Below, one piece after another: positions 15,591-22,641 of a DNA stretch of 23,192 bases. Each line of letters starts with the position of its first letter. Position 1 is the first letter of the stretch. The DNA comes from Bacteroidota bacterium (GTDB taxonomy: Bacteria; Bacteroidota; Bacteroidia; UKL13-3). The notes beneath the pieces are model-generated. The model did no database searches and had not been told where the DNA came from. It saw nothing but the letters and a program-made list of their open reading frames with translations. A program made the translations under genes and the position numbers. The stretch spans positions 1 through 23,192 of the forward strand of contig VEQB01000003.1 in assembly GCA_018883485.1 (NCBI GenBank), written 5' to 3'.

Positions 15591-16118
15591 CTAATCAAAC
15601 AAATGATTTGGTTCTGGCACTTTAAACACAAGCTTATTGGTGCCAAAGAAATTCAGAAATATATTTATAAAAATGGCAAGTACATTTGAAACCAAGGGGC
15701 CATTTTCAATTAACCACAAACTTGTCATATCTAATTGAAATGATTTAGCCATCTCGGCAAACCATAAATTTGGGTTTAGAAAATGGTCGAAGACAAAATT
15801 AACCACCAAGTAAACAAGGAAAGTGAAAGCATAAACCAAAATGTATTTAAGCAAGTACTTTTCATCTTCTTCGGTTTGATCAATATAGGTCCAGAATTTA
15901 TTTAGCGTAAATCCTACAAAAAACCCCATAACATAACCAATAGCTTTAGACATTAGGTTTAATGCAGGAAACTGAAGAGAGAGCAACCAAAAAACACCTA
16001 AGCTAACAGATGCACTGGTTGCGCCCACAATGCCAAACTTGAGAAATTTGCGGGCAGTGGGGTATTGCCTCAACCACAATCTAAATTTTTGTATATACTG
16101 CAAAAGCATAGTCTTCAA
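15591..16118 (-). CDS. GtrA family membrane protein
   Basis: A 175-aa protein with four predicted transmembrane helices and the GtrA layout: a short basic N-terminus, then KFLKFGIVGATSASVSLGVF (helix 1 with the conserved FxxVG motif), GYVMGFFVGFTLNKFWTY (helix 2 with the conserved Asn-Lys-x-Trp), and two more helices, the last ending NIFLNFFGTNKLVF. GtrA-like proteins are thought to help move lipid-linked sugars across the inner membrane or otherwise act in cell-surface polysaccharide synthesis; no glycosyltransferase is adjacent here. It starts 10 bp after the upstream radC-like gene in the same direction, so it is the second gene of that operon. Met1 or Met4 could be the start. The region between helices 3 and 4 is longer than in short family members. 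Confidence 0.88.
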   Translation of the reverse strand: MKTMLLQYIQKFRLWLRQYPTARKFLKFGIVGATSASVSLGVFWLLSLQFPALNLMSKAIGYVMGFFVGFTLNKFWTYIDQTEEDEKYLLKYILVYAFTFLVYLVVNFVFDHFLNPNLWFAEMAKSFQLDMTSLWLIENGPLVSNVLAIFINIFLNFFGTNKLVFKVPEPNHLFD

Positions 16119-16128
16119 AAATAATCAA

Positions 16129-16827
16129 TTAAATTAATCCTTCATCTGCAAAGCTAAAATACTTCTGATTTCCTAAGATAATATGGTCTCTAACATAGAT
16201 GTCTAAGAGCCTTGCACCCGCACAGAGTTTTTTAGTTAACTCAATATCTTGAGTACTTGGGTTTAAGTTTCCAGATGGATGGTTATGGCAAAGAATAATG
16301 TTAGAGGCTAAATTTTTAAGGGCAATTTGAAATACAATTTTTGGGTCAACAACAGTGCCAGAGGTGCCGCCCTCACTCAATCTAATTTTAGCAATAATGC
16401 CATTGGCTCTATTCAATAAAAGGATCCAAAATTCTTCGCGAGCGTGGTCTTCCATTAAATATTCAAATTGCAGATACGCTTCTCTACTATTGTTAATTCT
16501 TGTAATCTCTTTCGCCTCCTCCTCTCTTCGTCTTTTACCCAATTCGAAGGCTGAAGTAAGGGTTAGGGCTTTGGCAGCGCCAATACCTTTTATTTCGCTT
16601 AATTCTTGCCACGACATGCGTTGGAGTTTTTGAAGATTATGGCCGGCTACTACAAGTGCTTGCCTTGCTAAATGCAAAGCAGAAGCATTTTTATTACCCG
16701 AATTGATAAGTATAGCAAGTAGTTCTGCATGCGAGAGTGCACGCGGCCCTAGATTCATTAATTTTTCTCTTGGGCGCTCATCTTCGGCAAGAAATCTGAT
16801 GGCTAAATTTGGTTCTTGGTTTTCCAT
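16129..16827 (-). CDS. radC: RadC family JAB/MPN domain protein
   Basis: A 232-aa protein of the usual RadC length. The N-terminal part (about 1-110) has AEDERPREKLMNLGPRALSH and a helix-hairpin-helix-like region (LSEIKGIGAAKALTL). The C-terminal JAB domain carries the metalloprotease-type signature HNHPSGNLNPSTQD (about 179-192), in which two His and the Asp bind zinc, and the usual ending VRDHIILGNQKYFSFADEG. Despite the name, the link to DNA repair was not upheld for E. coli RadC and the function remains unclear. The first Met is the right start because the EDERPREKL block is conserved at the front of the family. The promoter lies only 4 bp before the ATG. The gtrA-like gene follows after 10 bp. 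Confidence 0.93.
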   Translation of the reverse strand: MENQEPNLAIRFLAEDERPREKLMNLGPRALSHAELLAILINSGNKNASALHLARQALVVAGHNLQKLQRMSWQELSEIKGIGAAKALTLTSAFELGKRRREEEAKEITRINNSREAYLQFEYLMEDHAREEFWILLLNRANGIIAKIRLSEGGTSGTVVDPKIVFQIALKNLASNIILCHNHPSGNLNPSTQDIELTKKLCAGARLLDIYVRDHIILGNQKYFSFADEGLI

Positions 16828-16831
16828 AACC

Positions 16832-16862
16832 CAAAGCTAGTGGAATATGAATTAGGCCCCAA
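16832..16862 (-). promoter_or_regulatory. radC promoter (TTG-N20-TAGCTTTG), predicted leaderless
   Basis: On the minus strand TAGCTTTG (16839-16832) matches the -7 consensus and TTG (16862-16860) lies 20 nt upstream, an ideal spacing. Only 4 nt separate the -7 box from the ATG at 16827, so the transcript should begin at or within a base or two of the start codon. Confidence 0.6.
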
Positions 16863-16928
16863 GTTTTTAACCGTCCTTAAATCCTGTTTATCGGAATAAT
16901 TAAATAGGAAGTATTGATGTAAACAAAC

Positions 16929-16960
16929 AAAAAAGGCCGAAATAATTTCTTATTTCGGCC
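16929..16960 (-). terminator. Rho-independent terminator of rpsT
   Basis: Read on the minus strand, GGCCGAAATAA pairs perfectly over 11 bp with TTATTTCGGCC around a GAAA tetraloop (stem arms 16950-16960 and 16935-16945), and six T follow at once (16934-16929). It starts 19 nt after the rpsT stop. This is the clearest intrinsic terminator in the window. Confidence 0.95.
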
Positions 16961-16979
16961 AATATTTTAGATATAAAGC

Positions 16980-17297
16980 TTATTTAGATGCTTTTTTTAC
17001 TGCCGCTTTTTTGCGAACAACTTTCTTTTCGGGAATTGGATTGGTACCAATTTTACTTACCGCTTTTGCTAATTTAGATTTTTGGTTAGCTGCTTTATTC
17101 TTGTGAATAATATTACGCTTTGCCAATTTATCTAACATAGAGCTCACTTCTTTTAATAAAGCTTCTGCTTCACTCTTTACGGTTGATGTGCGTAATTGTT
17201 TAGCTAAAGTACGCGTAGATTTAGCTTGGTAACGATTACGTAAACGCTTAGCTGCGTTGTTTCTAATTCTTGTTTTTGCTGATTTATGATTAGCCAT
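16980..17297 (-). CDS. rpsT: 30S ribosomal protein S20
   Basis: A 105-aa, strongly basic protein beginning MANHKSAKTRIRNNAAKRLR, the typical S20 N-terminus that binds 16S rRNA during early 30S assembly. The helical core with IIHKNKAANQKSKLAKAV is conserved. After residue 87, the E. coli length, there is a Lys/Ala-rich tail (PEKKVVRKKAAVKKASK) that extends the protein. The gene is a single-gene unit: a strong promoter lies about 50 bp upstream and a perfect intrinsic terminator follows. In E. coli S20 represses its own translation; the predicted leader of about 45 nt leaves room for this, but I see no specific structure. Confidence 0.97.
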   Translation of the reverse strand: MANHKSAKTRIRNNAAKRLRNRYQAKSTRTLAKQLRTSTVKSEAEALLKEVSSMLDKLAKRNIIHKNKAANQKSKLAKAVSKIGTNPIPEKKVVRKKAAVKKASK

Positions 17298-17349
17298 GAG
17301 TCAATACTTTTCTTTTTTTAGTTGGATTGTTAGTCCTTTATTGGGAGGG

Positions 17350-17379
17350 CAAATATAGCCATTGCAAAAGAATTTCAAA
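17350..17379 (-). promoter_or_regulatory. rpsT promoter (TTTG-N18-TATATTTG)
   Basis: On the minus strand TATATTTG (17357-17350) is an exact TAnnTTTG -7 element, with TTTG (17379-17376) 18 nt upstream. It lies in the 102-bp gap between the Fe-S carrier gene and rpsT, giving rpsT a leader of about 45 nt. Confidence 0.7.
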
Positions 17380-17399
17380 AATTCAAGCGAAAATTATCC

Positions 17400-17726
17400 T
17401 CAAACTGCGAAACTTTCGCCACAACTACATGTTCTTGAGGCATTTGGATTGTTGAAAGCAAAGCCTTTTCCGTTCAAACCGTCGCTAAAATCTAGCTCAG
17501 TTCCAAAAAGATAAAGCACACTGCGCTTGTCGGTTACTACTTTTACACCGTTGTCTTCAAAAACTTCGTCCCCTGGTTTTACCACATTGTCAAAATCTAA
17601 TTTATAGGATAAACCTGAGCAACCGCCGCTGTCTACGCCAACTCTTAAAAAATAGTTTTCATCATAATGCTGCTCTAACATTAAGTTGGATATATGTTTT
17701 TTAGCTTTTTCGCTTACTGTGATCAT
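17400..17726 (-). CDS. A-type iron-sulfur cluster carrier (IscA/SufA/ErpA family)
   Basis: A 108-aa cytosolic protein of the HesB/IscA family, which receives and hands on Fe-S clusters during assembly. The three conserved cysteines are present: one in DSGGCSGLSY (about residue 37) and two in the C-terminal TCSCGESF (CxC). Other family features are the opening ITVSEKAKKH, the core LRVGVDSGGCSG and LDFSDGLNGKGFAFNNPNA. I chose ATG at 17726 over the in-frame TTG at 17747, because the latter lies within the -7 promoter box and MITVSEKA is the normal start. No other isc or suf gene is adjacent; a dehydrogenase gene is transcribed divergently. Whether it is the IscA, SufA or ErpA type cannot be decided from this. 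Confidence 0.93.
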   Translation of the reverse strand: MITVSEKAKKHISNLMLEQHYDENYFLRVGVDSGGCSGLSYKLDFDNVVKPGDEVFEDNGVKVVTDKRSVLYLFGTELDFSDGLNGKGFAFNNPNASRTCSCGESFAV

Positions 17727-17744
17727 AATTGGATAGAATGATTG

Positions 17745-17771
17745 CAAATTTAACTTTTATTTGTAAAGCAA
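17745..17771 (-). promoter_or_regulatory. Promoter of the Fe-S carrier gene (TTG-N16-TAAATTTG)
   Basis: On the minus strand TAAATTTG (17752-17745) matches TAnnTTTG, with TTG (17771-17769) 16 nt upstream, slightly short of the usual 17-23. The transcript would start near 17738, about 12 nt before the ATG at 17726. Confidence 0.5.
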
Positions 17772-17814
17772 TAGTAATGCCGATAAAATATTCAGCAATT
17801 TTGACAGATAACAG

Positions 17815-18663
17815 ATGAGAAAGATACAAACAATAGCCATAGCGGGTGCAGGTACCATGGGAAGTGGCATAGCACAGGTTTGTGCCACTGCAGGTTTTAA
17901 TGTTATGCTTTTTGATATAATGCCAGCTATGCTTGAAAAAGCAAGAGCGAATATTGAGAAGTCATTGGAAAGCCTAGTTTCTAAAGGGAAAATTACCTCA
18001 GAAAATAGGGTAGAGATTTTAGGTAGATTGCTATTTACGCAGGTTATTACCGATTTGAAAGCAGATTTAATTTTGGAGGCTGTAGTAGAAAAACTTGAGA
18101 TTAAACATGAGTTTTTTCAAGCGGTTGCTGCCATAAATACACCTGATTGTATTTTAGCAACCAATACCTCATCCATTCCTGTTACTCAAATTGCAGCTAA
18201 AATTTCAAATCCAGAAAGGGTAGTAGGCATTCATTTTTTTAATCCTGCACCTGTAATGAAATTAGTTGAAATTATTAGTGGTGTTCAAACCGAAAATAGT
18301 GTTGCACAAGACTGCCTACAATGGGTAAGTTCCTTGGGCAAAACATGTGTTATGGCTAAAGATGCTCCAGGATTTATTGTAAATAGAGTAGCGCGCCATT
18401 ATTATGTGGAAGGATTAAAAGTGTTAGAGGAGCAGGTTGCTTCTTTTGAAGATATTGATGCCTTAATGGAAAGTAGTGGGTTTAAAATGGGTCCTTTTAG
18501 GTTAATGGATTTGATAGGTGTAGATACTAACTTTTCTGTTACAAATAGCATTTATCAATTGTTCCACGGCGATGCCAAGTTTAGACCAAGCCGTATTCAG
18601 CAGCAAAAGGTAGATGCGGGTTACCATGGTAAAAAAAGTGGAAAAGGTTTTTATGCGTATTAA
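17815..18663 (+). CDS. 3-hydroxyacyl-CoA (3-hydroxybutyryl-CoA) dehydrogenase
   Basis: A 282-aa NAD(P)-dependent enzyme, the usual length for single-function 3-hydroxybutyryl-CoA dehydrogenases (Hbd/PaaH). It interconverts 3-hydroxyacyl-CoA and 3-oxoacyl-CoA in beta-oxidation, butyrate-type or aromatic-degradation pathways. The Rossmann motif AGAGTMGSGIAQ (10-21) binds the nucleotide; ATNTSSIP, GIHFFNPAPVMKLVE (catalytic His about residue 139) and KDAPGFIVNRV follow; the C-terminal helical domain contains GPFRLMDLIGVDTN and ends KKSGKGFYAY. It is the first gene of an operon: the acetyltransferase starts 11 bp before its stop. A CAATTTTG sequence at 17796-17803, one mismatch from the -7 consensus, could give a very short leader. 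Exact substrate chain length is unknown. Confidence 0.94.
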   Translation: MRKIQTIAIAGAGTMGSGIAQVCATAGFNVMLFDIMPAMLEKARANIEKSLESLVSKGKITSENRVEILGRLLFTQVITDLKADLILEAVVEKLEIKHEFFQAVAAINTPDCILATNTSSIPVTQIAAKISNPERVVGIHFFNPAPVMKLVEIISGVQTENSVAQDCLQWVSSLGKTCVMAKDAPGFIVNRVARHYYVEGLKVLEEQVASFEDIDALMESSGFKMGPFRLMDLIGVDTNFSVTNSIYQLFHGDAKFRPSRIQQQKVDAGYHGKKSGKGFYAY

Positions 18664-19165
18664 GCCAGAGCAATTGCAAATAAGGTTGGCAACTATAGCA
18701 GATTTGCCAATGATTACAGAAATTTATAATGAGGCGGTGCGTAATGGAGTTGCTACTTTTGATACTGAAGAAAAAAGCTTAGAAGACAGATTGATTTGGT
18801 TTAACAACCATGACGCTCAGCATCCTGTTTTAGTAGCTTATTATGAACAAGCACTATGTGGCTGGGCCTCTTTAAACCGTTGGAGCGACAGATCTGCCTA
18901 CGATGGAACCGCGGAGGTTTCAATTTATGTTCATCAAGAGTATAGAGATAGAGGTGTGGGTAGTATATTGTTTCCCGCATTAATTGCAGAGGCAAAGAAG
19001 GTTGGGCTACATTATTTATTATCTAGAATAACACAAGGAAATGAACTAAGTATTCGTTTGCATGAAAGAAATGGATTTACCACAATAGGTGTAATGCATG
19101 AGGTGGGATTTAAATTTGGCAAATTTTTGGATGTAACTTTAATGGAACAGGTTTTTAACAAATAA
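18653..19165 (+). CDS. GNAT N-acetyltransferase, phosphinothricin/amino-acid acetyltransferase type
   Basis: A 170-aa protein of the Gcn5-related family, closest in pattern to phosphinothricin acetyltransferase and the methionine-derivative acetyltransferase MnaT/YncA. Visible features: IRLATIADLPMITEIYNEAV at the front, the GVATFDTEEKSLEDR block typical of this subgroup, GWASLNRWSDRSAYDGTAEVSIYV as the central sheet, and YRDRGVGSILF as the acetyl-CoA pyrophosphate loop, then NELSIRLHERNGF. It transfers acetyl from acetyl-CoA to an amino group, in the cytosol; the natural acceptor is unknown. I chose the ATG at 18653 (MRIKPEQ), which overlaps the upstream gene by 11 bp and suggests translational coupling; earlier Met codons at 18614 and 18626 would extend it with non-conserved residues. 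The next gene starts 3 bp after the stop. Confidence 0.88.
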   Translation: MRIKPEQLQIRLATIADLPMITEIYNEAVRNGVATFDTEEKSLEDRLIWFNNHDAQHPVLVAYYEQALCGWASLNRWSDRSAYDGTAEVSIYVHQEYRDRGVGSILFPALIAEAKKVGLHYLLSRITQGNELSIRLHERNGFTTIGVMHEVGFKFGKFLDVTLMEQVFNK

Positions 19166-19168
19166 AAA

Positions 19169-20170
19169 ATGAAAATAAAGTTAATAATTATTTCTGCCTG
19201 CTTAAGCATTTTGGTTAGTGCTTGCGCAGATGAACCTCAAAAGAAAAAATCTTCGGATGAACCAATAACAGAGAAGCCTGCTGTGGTTTCTTACCAATTA
19301 GTTGGTCCGGTTTTTAATGCTGATAGTGCTTATTATTTTACTGAAAAACAAGTCTCTTTTGGCCCACGTATTTGTAATAGCGAGGCTCACACGCTTTGTG
19401 GTGATTATTTGGTTGCTGAGTTTAAAAAGTATGCTCCCCAAGTAATAGAACAAAGGGCCGATGTGAAAAATTGGGATGGAAGGACCTTAAAAATTAGAAA
19501 TATTATTGCCTCCTTTAATCCTAAGGCCGCAAAGCGAATTCTAATAGCTGCCCATTGGGATAGCAGACCTTATGCAGATAATGATTTAAACCCTGCCAAC
19601 CATGATAAACCGGTTATGGCCGCAGATGATGGGGCTTCTGGAGTAGCTGTAATGCTTGAAATGGCAAGGGCAATGAAAGCTAAAAATCCATCTATTGGTG
19701 TCGATTTTATTTGCTTTGATGCCGAAGATTTGGGCAAGTCTGATAAAGGCAGTGAAAGCTATTGTTTAGGCTCGCAATATTGGAGTAAGAACAAACATAC
19801 TCCTGGTTACAAGGCCGAGTATGGTATATTATTAGATATGGTGGGTGCCTTTAATGCAAGGTTTATTTTTGAAGGTTATAGTTTTCAGTATGCAGAGAAA
19901 CCCTTGCGAAAGGTTTGGGATTTAGCAACTAAGTTAGGATATACCAATTACTTCTATTACATGCAAGGTGGCTATATTACCGATGATCATTTCTTTGTAA
20001 ACACTATTGCAGGAATACCTATGATAGACATTATACATTATACCGAAGGCACCAACTCTCGTTTCCCTGCGCATTGGCATACGGTGAATGATAACATGAG
20101 TATAATAGATAGAAATACCCTAAAGGCAGTTGGCCAAACAGTACTCGAAACTATTTATCTTGAACAATAA
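19169..20170 (+). CDS. Glutaminyl-peptide cyclotransferase-like M28 family lipoprotein
   Basis: A 333-aa exported lipoprotein: hydrophobic leader, lipobox VSAC with Cys19, and Ala-Asp-Glu after the Cys. The domain is M28-like and closer to animal-type glutaminyl cyclases than to aminopeptidases: AAHWDSRPYAD (about 127), AADDGASGVAVMLE (zinc Asp, about 151), CFDAEDLG (zinc/catalytic Glu, about 185), CLGSQYW (matching the YGSRH region of the human enzyme), LLDMVGA (Asp, about 222) and FPAHWHTVNDN, whose His304 corresponds to the zinc His in the human FPEVWHTMDDN motif. The family turns N-terminal Gln into pyroglutamate. All four signal-peptidase-I substrates starting in this window present Gln at +1, which fits. 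It is the last gene of the operon and overlaps the convergent permease gene by 20 bp. Confidence 0.85.
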   Translation: MKIKLIIISACLSILVSACADEPQKKKSSDEPITEKPAVVSYQLVGPVFNADSAYYFTEKQVSFGPRICNSEAHTLCGDYLVAEFKKYAPQVIEQRADVKNWDGRTLKIRNIIASFNPKAAKRILIAAHWDSRPYADNDLNPANHDKPVMAADDGASGVAVMLEMARAMKAKNPSIGVDFICFDAEDLGKSDKGSESYCLGSQYWSKNKHTPGYKAEYGILLDMVGAFNARFIFEGYSFQYAEKPLRKVWDLATKLGYTNYFYYMQGGYITDDHFFVNTIAGIPMIDIIHYTEGTNSRFPAHWHTVNDNMSIIDRNTLKAVGQTVLETIYLEQ

Positions 20171-21383
20171 TTTGAGCCGCTTTCCTTGCTGGGTATAAGG
20201 CCGTGATGAAACCCATTACCAACAGGGTTAGAAAGACCAGTAGCGCATCTTCCCATTTGGGCAAAACAGGGTAGGCACTCATTTTTATGGCATTGCTTGT
20301 TTCTAAAGAAACCCAACCAAATTTTTGTTGACCCAAACAAACCAATGCGCCTAATCCTATACCTGTTAATCCGCCTGATAGCGCTATCCATAAGCCATGC
20401 CATACAAAAATTAAACTAGCTTTTAATGGTGTTAAACCTAAGCTTGAAAAAACAAATAAATCGCGTTTCTTTTCTATAACCAACATATATAAGGAACCAA
20501 TTGTATTAAACGCAGCTATGAGTAATATAAAAACAAGTATAAAATAGCTAATGGTTTTTTCACTTTGCATCACCTTAAAAAAACTATCTCTTTGCTCAAA
20601 TCTGTTTTTTACGATATAGTTATTGCCAAGTATTTCCTCGATGCGTTCTTTTCCTGTATTTAAGTTAATACCGCTCATTAAACGCAACTCAAGTGCGCTT
20701 ACTCTATTGGTATCTTCTAACAATTCTTGCATATACTTTAAGGGTATAATCACATACTTGTTATCTACCTCTTCTTGTATTCCAAATACTGCTAATGGAA
20801 ATAAGATGCCATGTACAAAAGCTCCTTCTGGGTTTAGCATATCTACTTTGCCTTTTCTAGGAAGGTAAATTCCTAAAAAATTAAACTGATCATCTGGGTC
20901 TACCCCAAGTTGATAGCCTAAACCTTGTCCAACCCAAGCATAAGAGGTATCTCCCTCACTTAAAATAAGCAGCCCACGCAATAAATGACTGTCTAAGGGA
21001 TTGGTCTTAACGTACGCTTCATCTACTGCTTTAACAGTTGCAATGGTTTGTTTTTTATTATAGCGTAACAAAGCGTTTTCTTCCCAAACCCAGGTTTTAC
21101 TATTAATTAAACCGGTGGCAAGTAATTGATTGATGGGTAAATCGCTTATGGCGAAAGTTTTTCCTTTGGCAGATGTAATGCGTAAGTCTGCATCAAAGTT
21201 GCTATACATGCTAACAAACAGGTGTTCGAAGCCATTAAAAACAGATAAGACAATAAATAAGGCTGCAGCCCCAACGGCATAGCCTAACAAAGAGATGTAA
21301 GAGATAATGGTTACTGCATTAAACCCGCCTCTTTTTCTTTGAGAGAAGAAGTATCGTGTGGCTATATGCAGTGGTAGGTTCAA
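20151..21383 (-). CDS. ABC transporter permease, LolC/LolE-like (FtsX family)
   Basis: A 410-aa inner-membrane protein with the four-helix MacB/FtsX topology: one helix near the N-terminus (about 20-48, SYISLLGYAVGAAALFIVLS), a large periplasmic domain (about 50-275) and three C-terminal helices (about 280-400). The opening IATRYFFSQRKRGGFNAVTIIS and the block FILVFILLIAAFNTIGSLYM are typical of LolC/LolE, which extract lipoproteins from the inner membrane for transport to the outer membrane. The ATPase (LolD) is not in the window. It is the third gene after rbfA and the methyltransferase (9 bp gap), an association with rbfA that I recall from other Bacteroidota. Its 3' end overlaps the last 20 bp of the convergent glutaminyl-cyclase-like gene. 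Confidence 0.9.
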   Translation of the reverse strand: MNLPLHIATRYFFSQRKRGGFNAVTIISYISLLGYAVGAAALFIVLSVFNGFEHLFVSMYSNFDADLRITSAKGKTFAISDLPINQLLATGLINSKTWVWEENALLRYNKKQTIATVKAVDEAYVKTNPLDSHLLRGLLILSEGDTSYAWVGQGLGYQLGVDPDDQFNFLGIYLPRKGKVDMLNPEGAFVHGILFPLAVFGIQEEVDNKYVIIPLKYMQELLEDTNRVSALELRLMSGINLNTGKERIEEILGNNYIVKNRFEQRDSFFKVMQSEKTISYFILVFILLIAAFNTIGSLYMLVIEKKRDLFVFSSLGLTPLKASLIFVWHGLWIALSGGLTGIGLGALVCLGQQKFGWVSLETSNAIKMSAYPVLPKWEDALLVFLTLLVMGFITALYPARKAAQIIVQDK

Positions 21384-21392
21384 GCAGAAAAC

Positions 21393-22199
21393 TTAATCTT
21401 TCCAAGCTTTAACAATTAGGCCAGTGCCCGTTTTATGTGTGGTATGTGTATCTAACCAATTTAGTAAATAAGAAAATGGATAAGTTATCAAATACCAAAA
21501 AGGTAGAATTAAAAAGAATAATTTTGAACTGTTCAGCATCAGCATAGGATACTTCATACTAAGTTTCCAAGCAATCTTACCTGGGTTGCCATAACTATAG
21601 AGAATTTCCATTTTGTTAAAACCTGCTTTTTTCAATTTTTCAGCCATTTCTTCAACTGGGTAGCCATCTCTAACATGCTCGCCAATAAAGCTTTCTCCAG
21701 TTTCTTCGTGCACATCACTTCCGCCTTGGTCGCTAGGGGTTGAAATAAGCAACATAGCCCCAGACTTCATAGCCTGATTGAAATTGGTAAACACGTCTAC
21801 ATCTTCTAAAATATGTTCCATTACATCTACACAAAGCACTAAATCATACTTGTTTTCTGCAATAGGTTTGGTAAGATCGCCAAAGGAAAAGGTTACATTA
21901 TCTCTCCCAACTTTTTTAAAAAACTGGTTACAATCTGCAATTTGATCCTCTTTAACATCTAAAGCATCAATGCTGTATTGGCTACTTTTACCAGTTAAAT
22001 AAAAACTATATTGCCCAAAGCCAGAGCCAGCATCCAGAATTTTTGCTTTCGCATTATTTTTCATCCAAGCTTTTAATTCTCTATGAACGTGCCATGTTCT
22101 TAGCAGCAAAAGATTGAGGAGTTGATAGAATAGCTTTCTAAGAAAGGGGTTTCTATTAAAAACTATTCCAAGGTCTTTCTTTATAGGATCGTAATTCAT
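21393..22199 (-). CDS. Class I SAM-dependent methyltransferase
   Basis: A 268-aa protein with a Rossmann-type methyltransferase domain: motif I ILDAGSGFGQYSFYL (about 55-69), the acidic residue ending strand 2 in IDALDVKEDQI, SFGDLTKP, and YDLVLCVDVMEHILED (motif IV region). Before it is a short helical stretch rich in Leu and Arg. After the catalytic domain there are hydrophobic segments (KLFFLILPFWYLITYPFSYL), which suggest membrane association and a lipid, quinone or surface-glycan substrate; this is inference only. The start is 2 bp after the rbfA stop and the permease gene follows after 9 bp, so it is embedded in the rbfA operon. Confidence 0.88.
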   Translation of the reverse strand: MNYDPIKKDLGIVFNRNPFLRKLFYQLLNLLLLRTWHVHRELKAWMKNNAKAKILDAGSGFGQYSFYLTGKSSQYSIDALDVKEDQIADCNQFFKKVGRDNVTFSFGDLTKPIAENKYDLVLCVDVMEHILEDVDVFTNFNQAMKSGAMLLISTPSDQGGSDVHEETGESFIGEHVRDGYPVEEMAEKLKKAGFNKMEILYSYGNPGKIAWKLSMKYPMLMLNSSKLFFLILPFWYLITYPFSYLLNWLDTHTTHKTGTGLIVKAWKD

Positions 22200-22201
22200 G
22201 T

Positions 22202-22582
22202 TTAATCTTCCTTTGGTTTATCTTGTTTTTTGCGTTCGTCTTCGGCGTGCACTTTTTTTAATACTTCTTCCATCTTAAAAACGTAATCAAGGCTATCGTC
22301 TTCAATAAAGGTAAGTTCTGGAACTATTCTAGCTTGGTTGCGAATTTTTGTGGCCAAAGCCTTACGAATTTCACGGTTGTTAAGTTGAATTAAGTTCATG
22401 AGCTCTGTGCGGCGTGTTTTACTAAACAGGCTCAAAAATACTTTAGCCACGCCCAAATCTGGAGAAACCTCCACCTTACTAATAGTTACAAATTGCTTCC
22501 CAACTAGTTCCGGGTTTCTTTGAAATATCTCGGCTAAATGTTGTTGAACCAACCCTGCAAACTTTTCCTGTCTTACACTCAT
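22202..22582 (-). CDS. rbfA: 30S ribosome-binding factor A
   Basis: A 126-aa KH-fold protein that binds the immature 30S subunit near helix 1 of 16S rRNA and is needed for maturation and cold growth. Family features: SVRQEKFAGLVQQHLAEIFQ at the front, ISKVEVSPDLGVAKVFLSLF, IRKALATKIRNQARIVPELTF and the ending FIEDDSLDYVFKMEEVL. The ATG at 22582 is chosen over an in-frame TTG at 22618, because the family starts at MSVRQEK and the TTG lies in the -33 promoter box. The charged tail (HAEDERKKQDKPKED) is normal for the family. It is the first gene of a three-gene operon with the methyltransferase and LolC/E-like permease. Confidence 0.95.
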   Translation of the reverse strand: MSVRQEKFAGLVQQHLAEIFQRNPELVGKQFVTISKVEVSPDLGVAKVFLSLFSKTRRTELMNLIQLNNREIRKALATKIRNQARIVPELTFIEDDSLDYVFKMEEVLKKVHAEDERKKQDKPKED

Positions 22583-22588
22583 AGGTTG

Positions 22589-22619
22589 CAAATATGCGCA
22601 AAACTTGGCTATACGCAAA
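22589..22619 (-). promoter_or_regulatory. rbfA operon promoter (TTTG-N19-CATATTTG), near-leaderless
   Basis: On the minus strand CATATTTG (22596-22589) differs from TAnnTTTG only in its first base, and TTTG (22619-22616) lies 19 nt upstream, the optimal spacing. Six nt separate the -7 box from the ATG at 22582, so the leader would be zero to two bases long. Confidence 0.5.
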
Positions 22620-22621
22620 AC
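22593..22621. repeat. Direct repeat TATRCGCAAAAC x2 inside the rbfA promoter
   Basis: TATGCGCAAAAC (22593-22604) and TATACGCAAAAC (22610-22621) agree at 11 of 12 positions and are 17 bp apart start to start. One copy overlaps the -7 box and the other the -33 box of the rbfA promoter. They may be tandem binding sites or a chance local duplication. Confidence 0.45.
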
Positions 22622-22641
22622 GCGGAAAAGGATGGGTCTTC

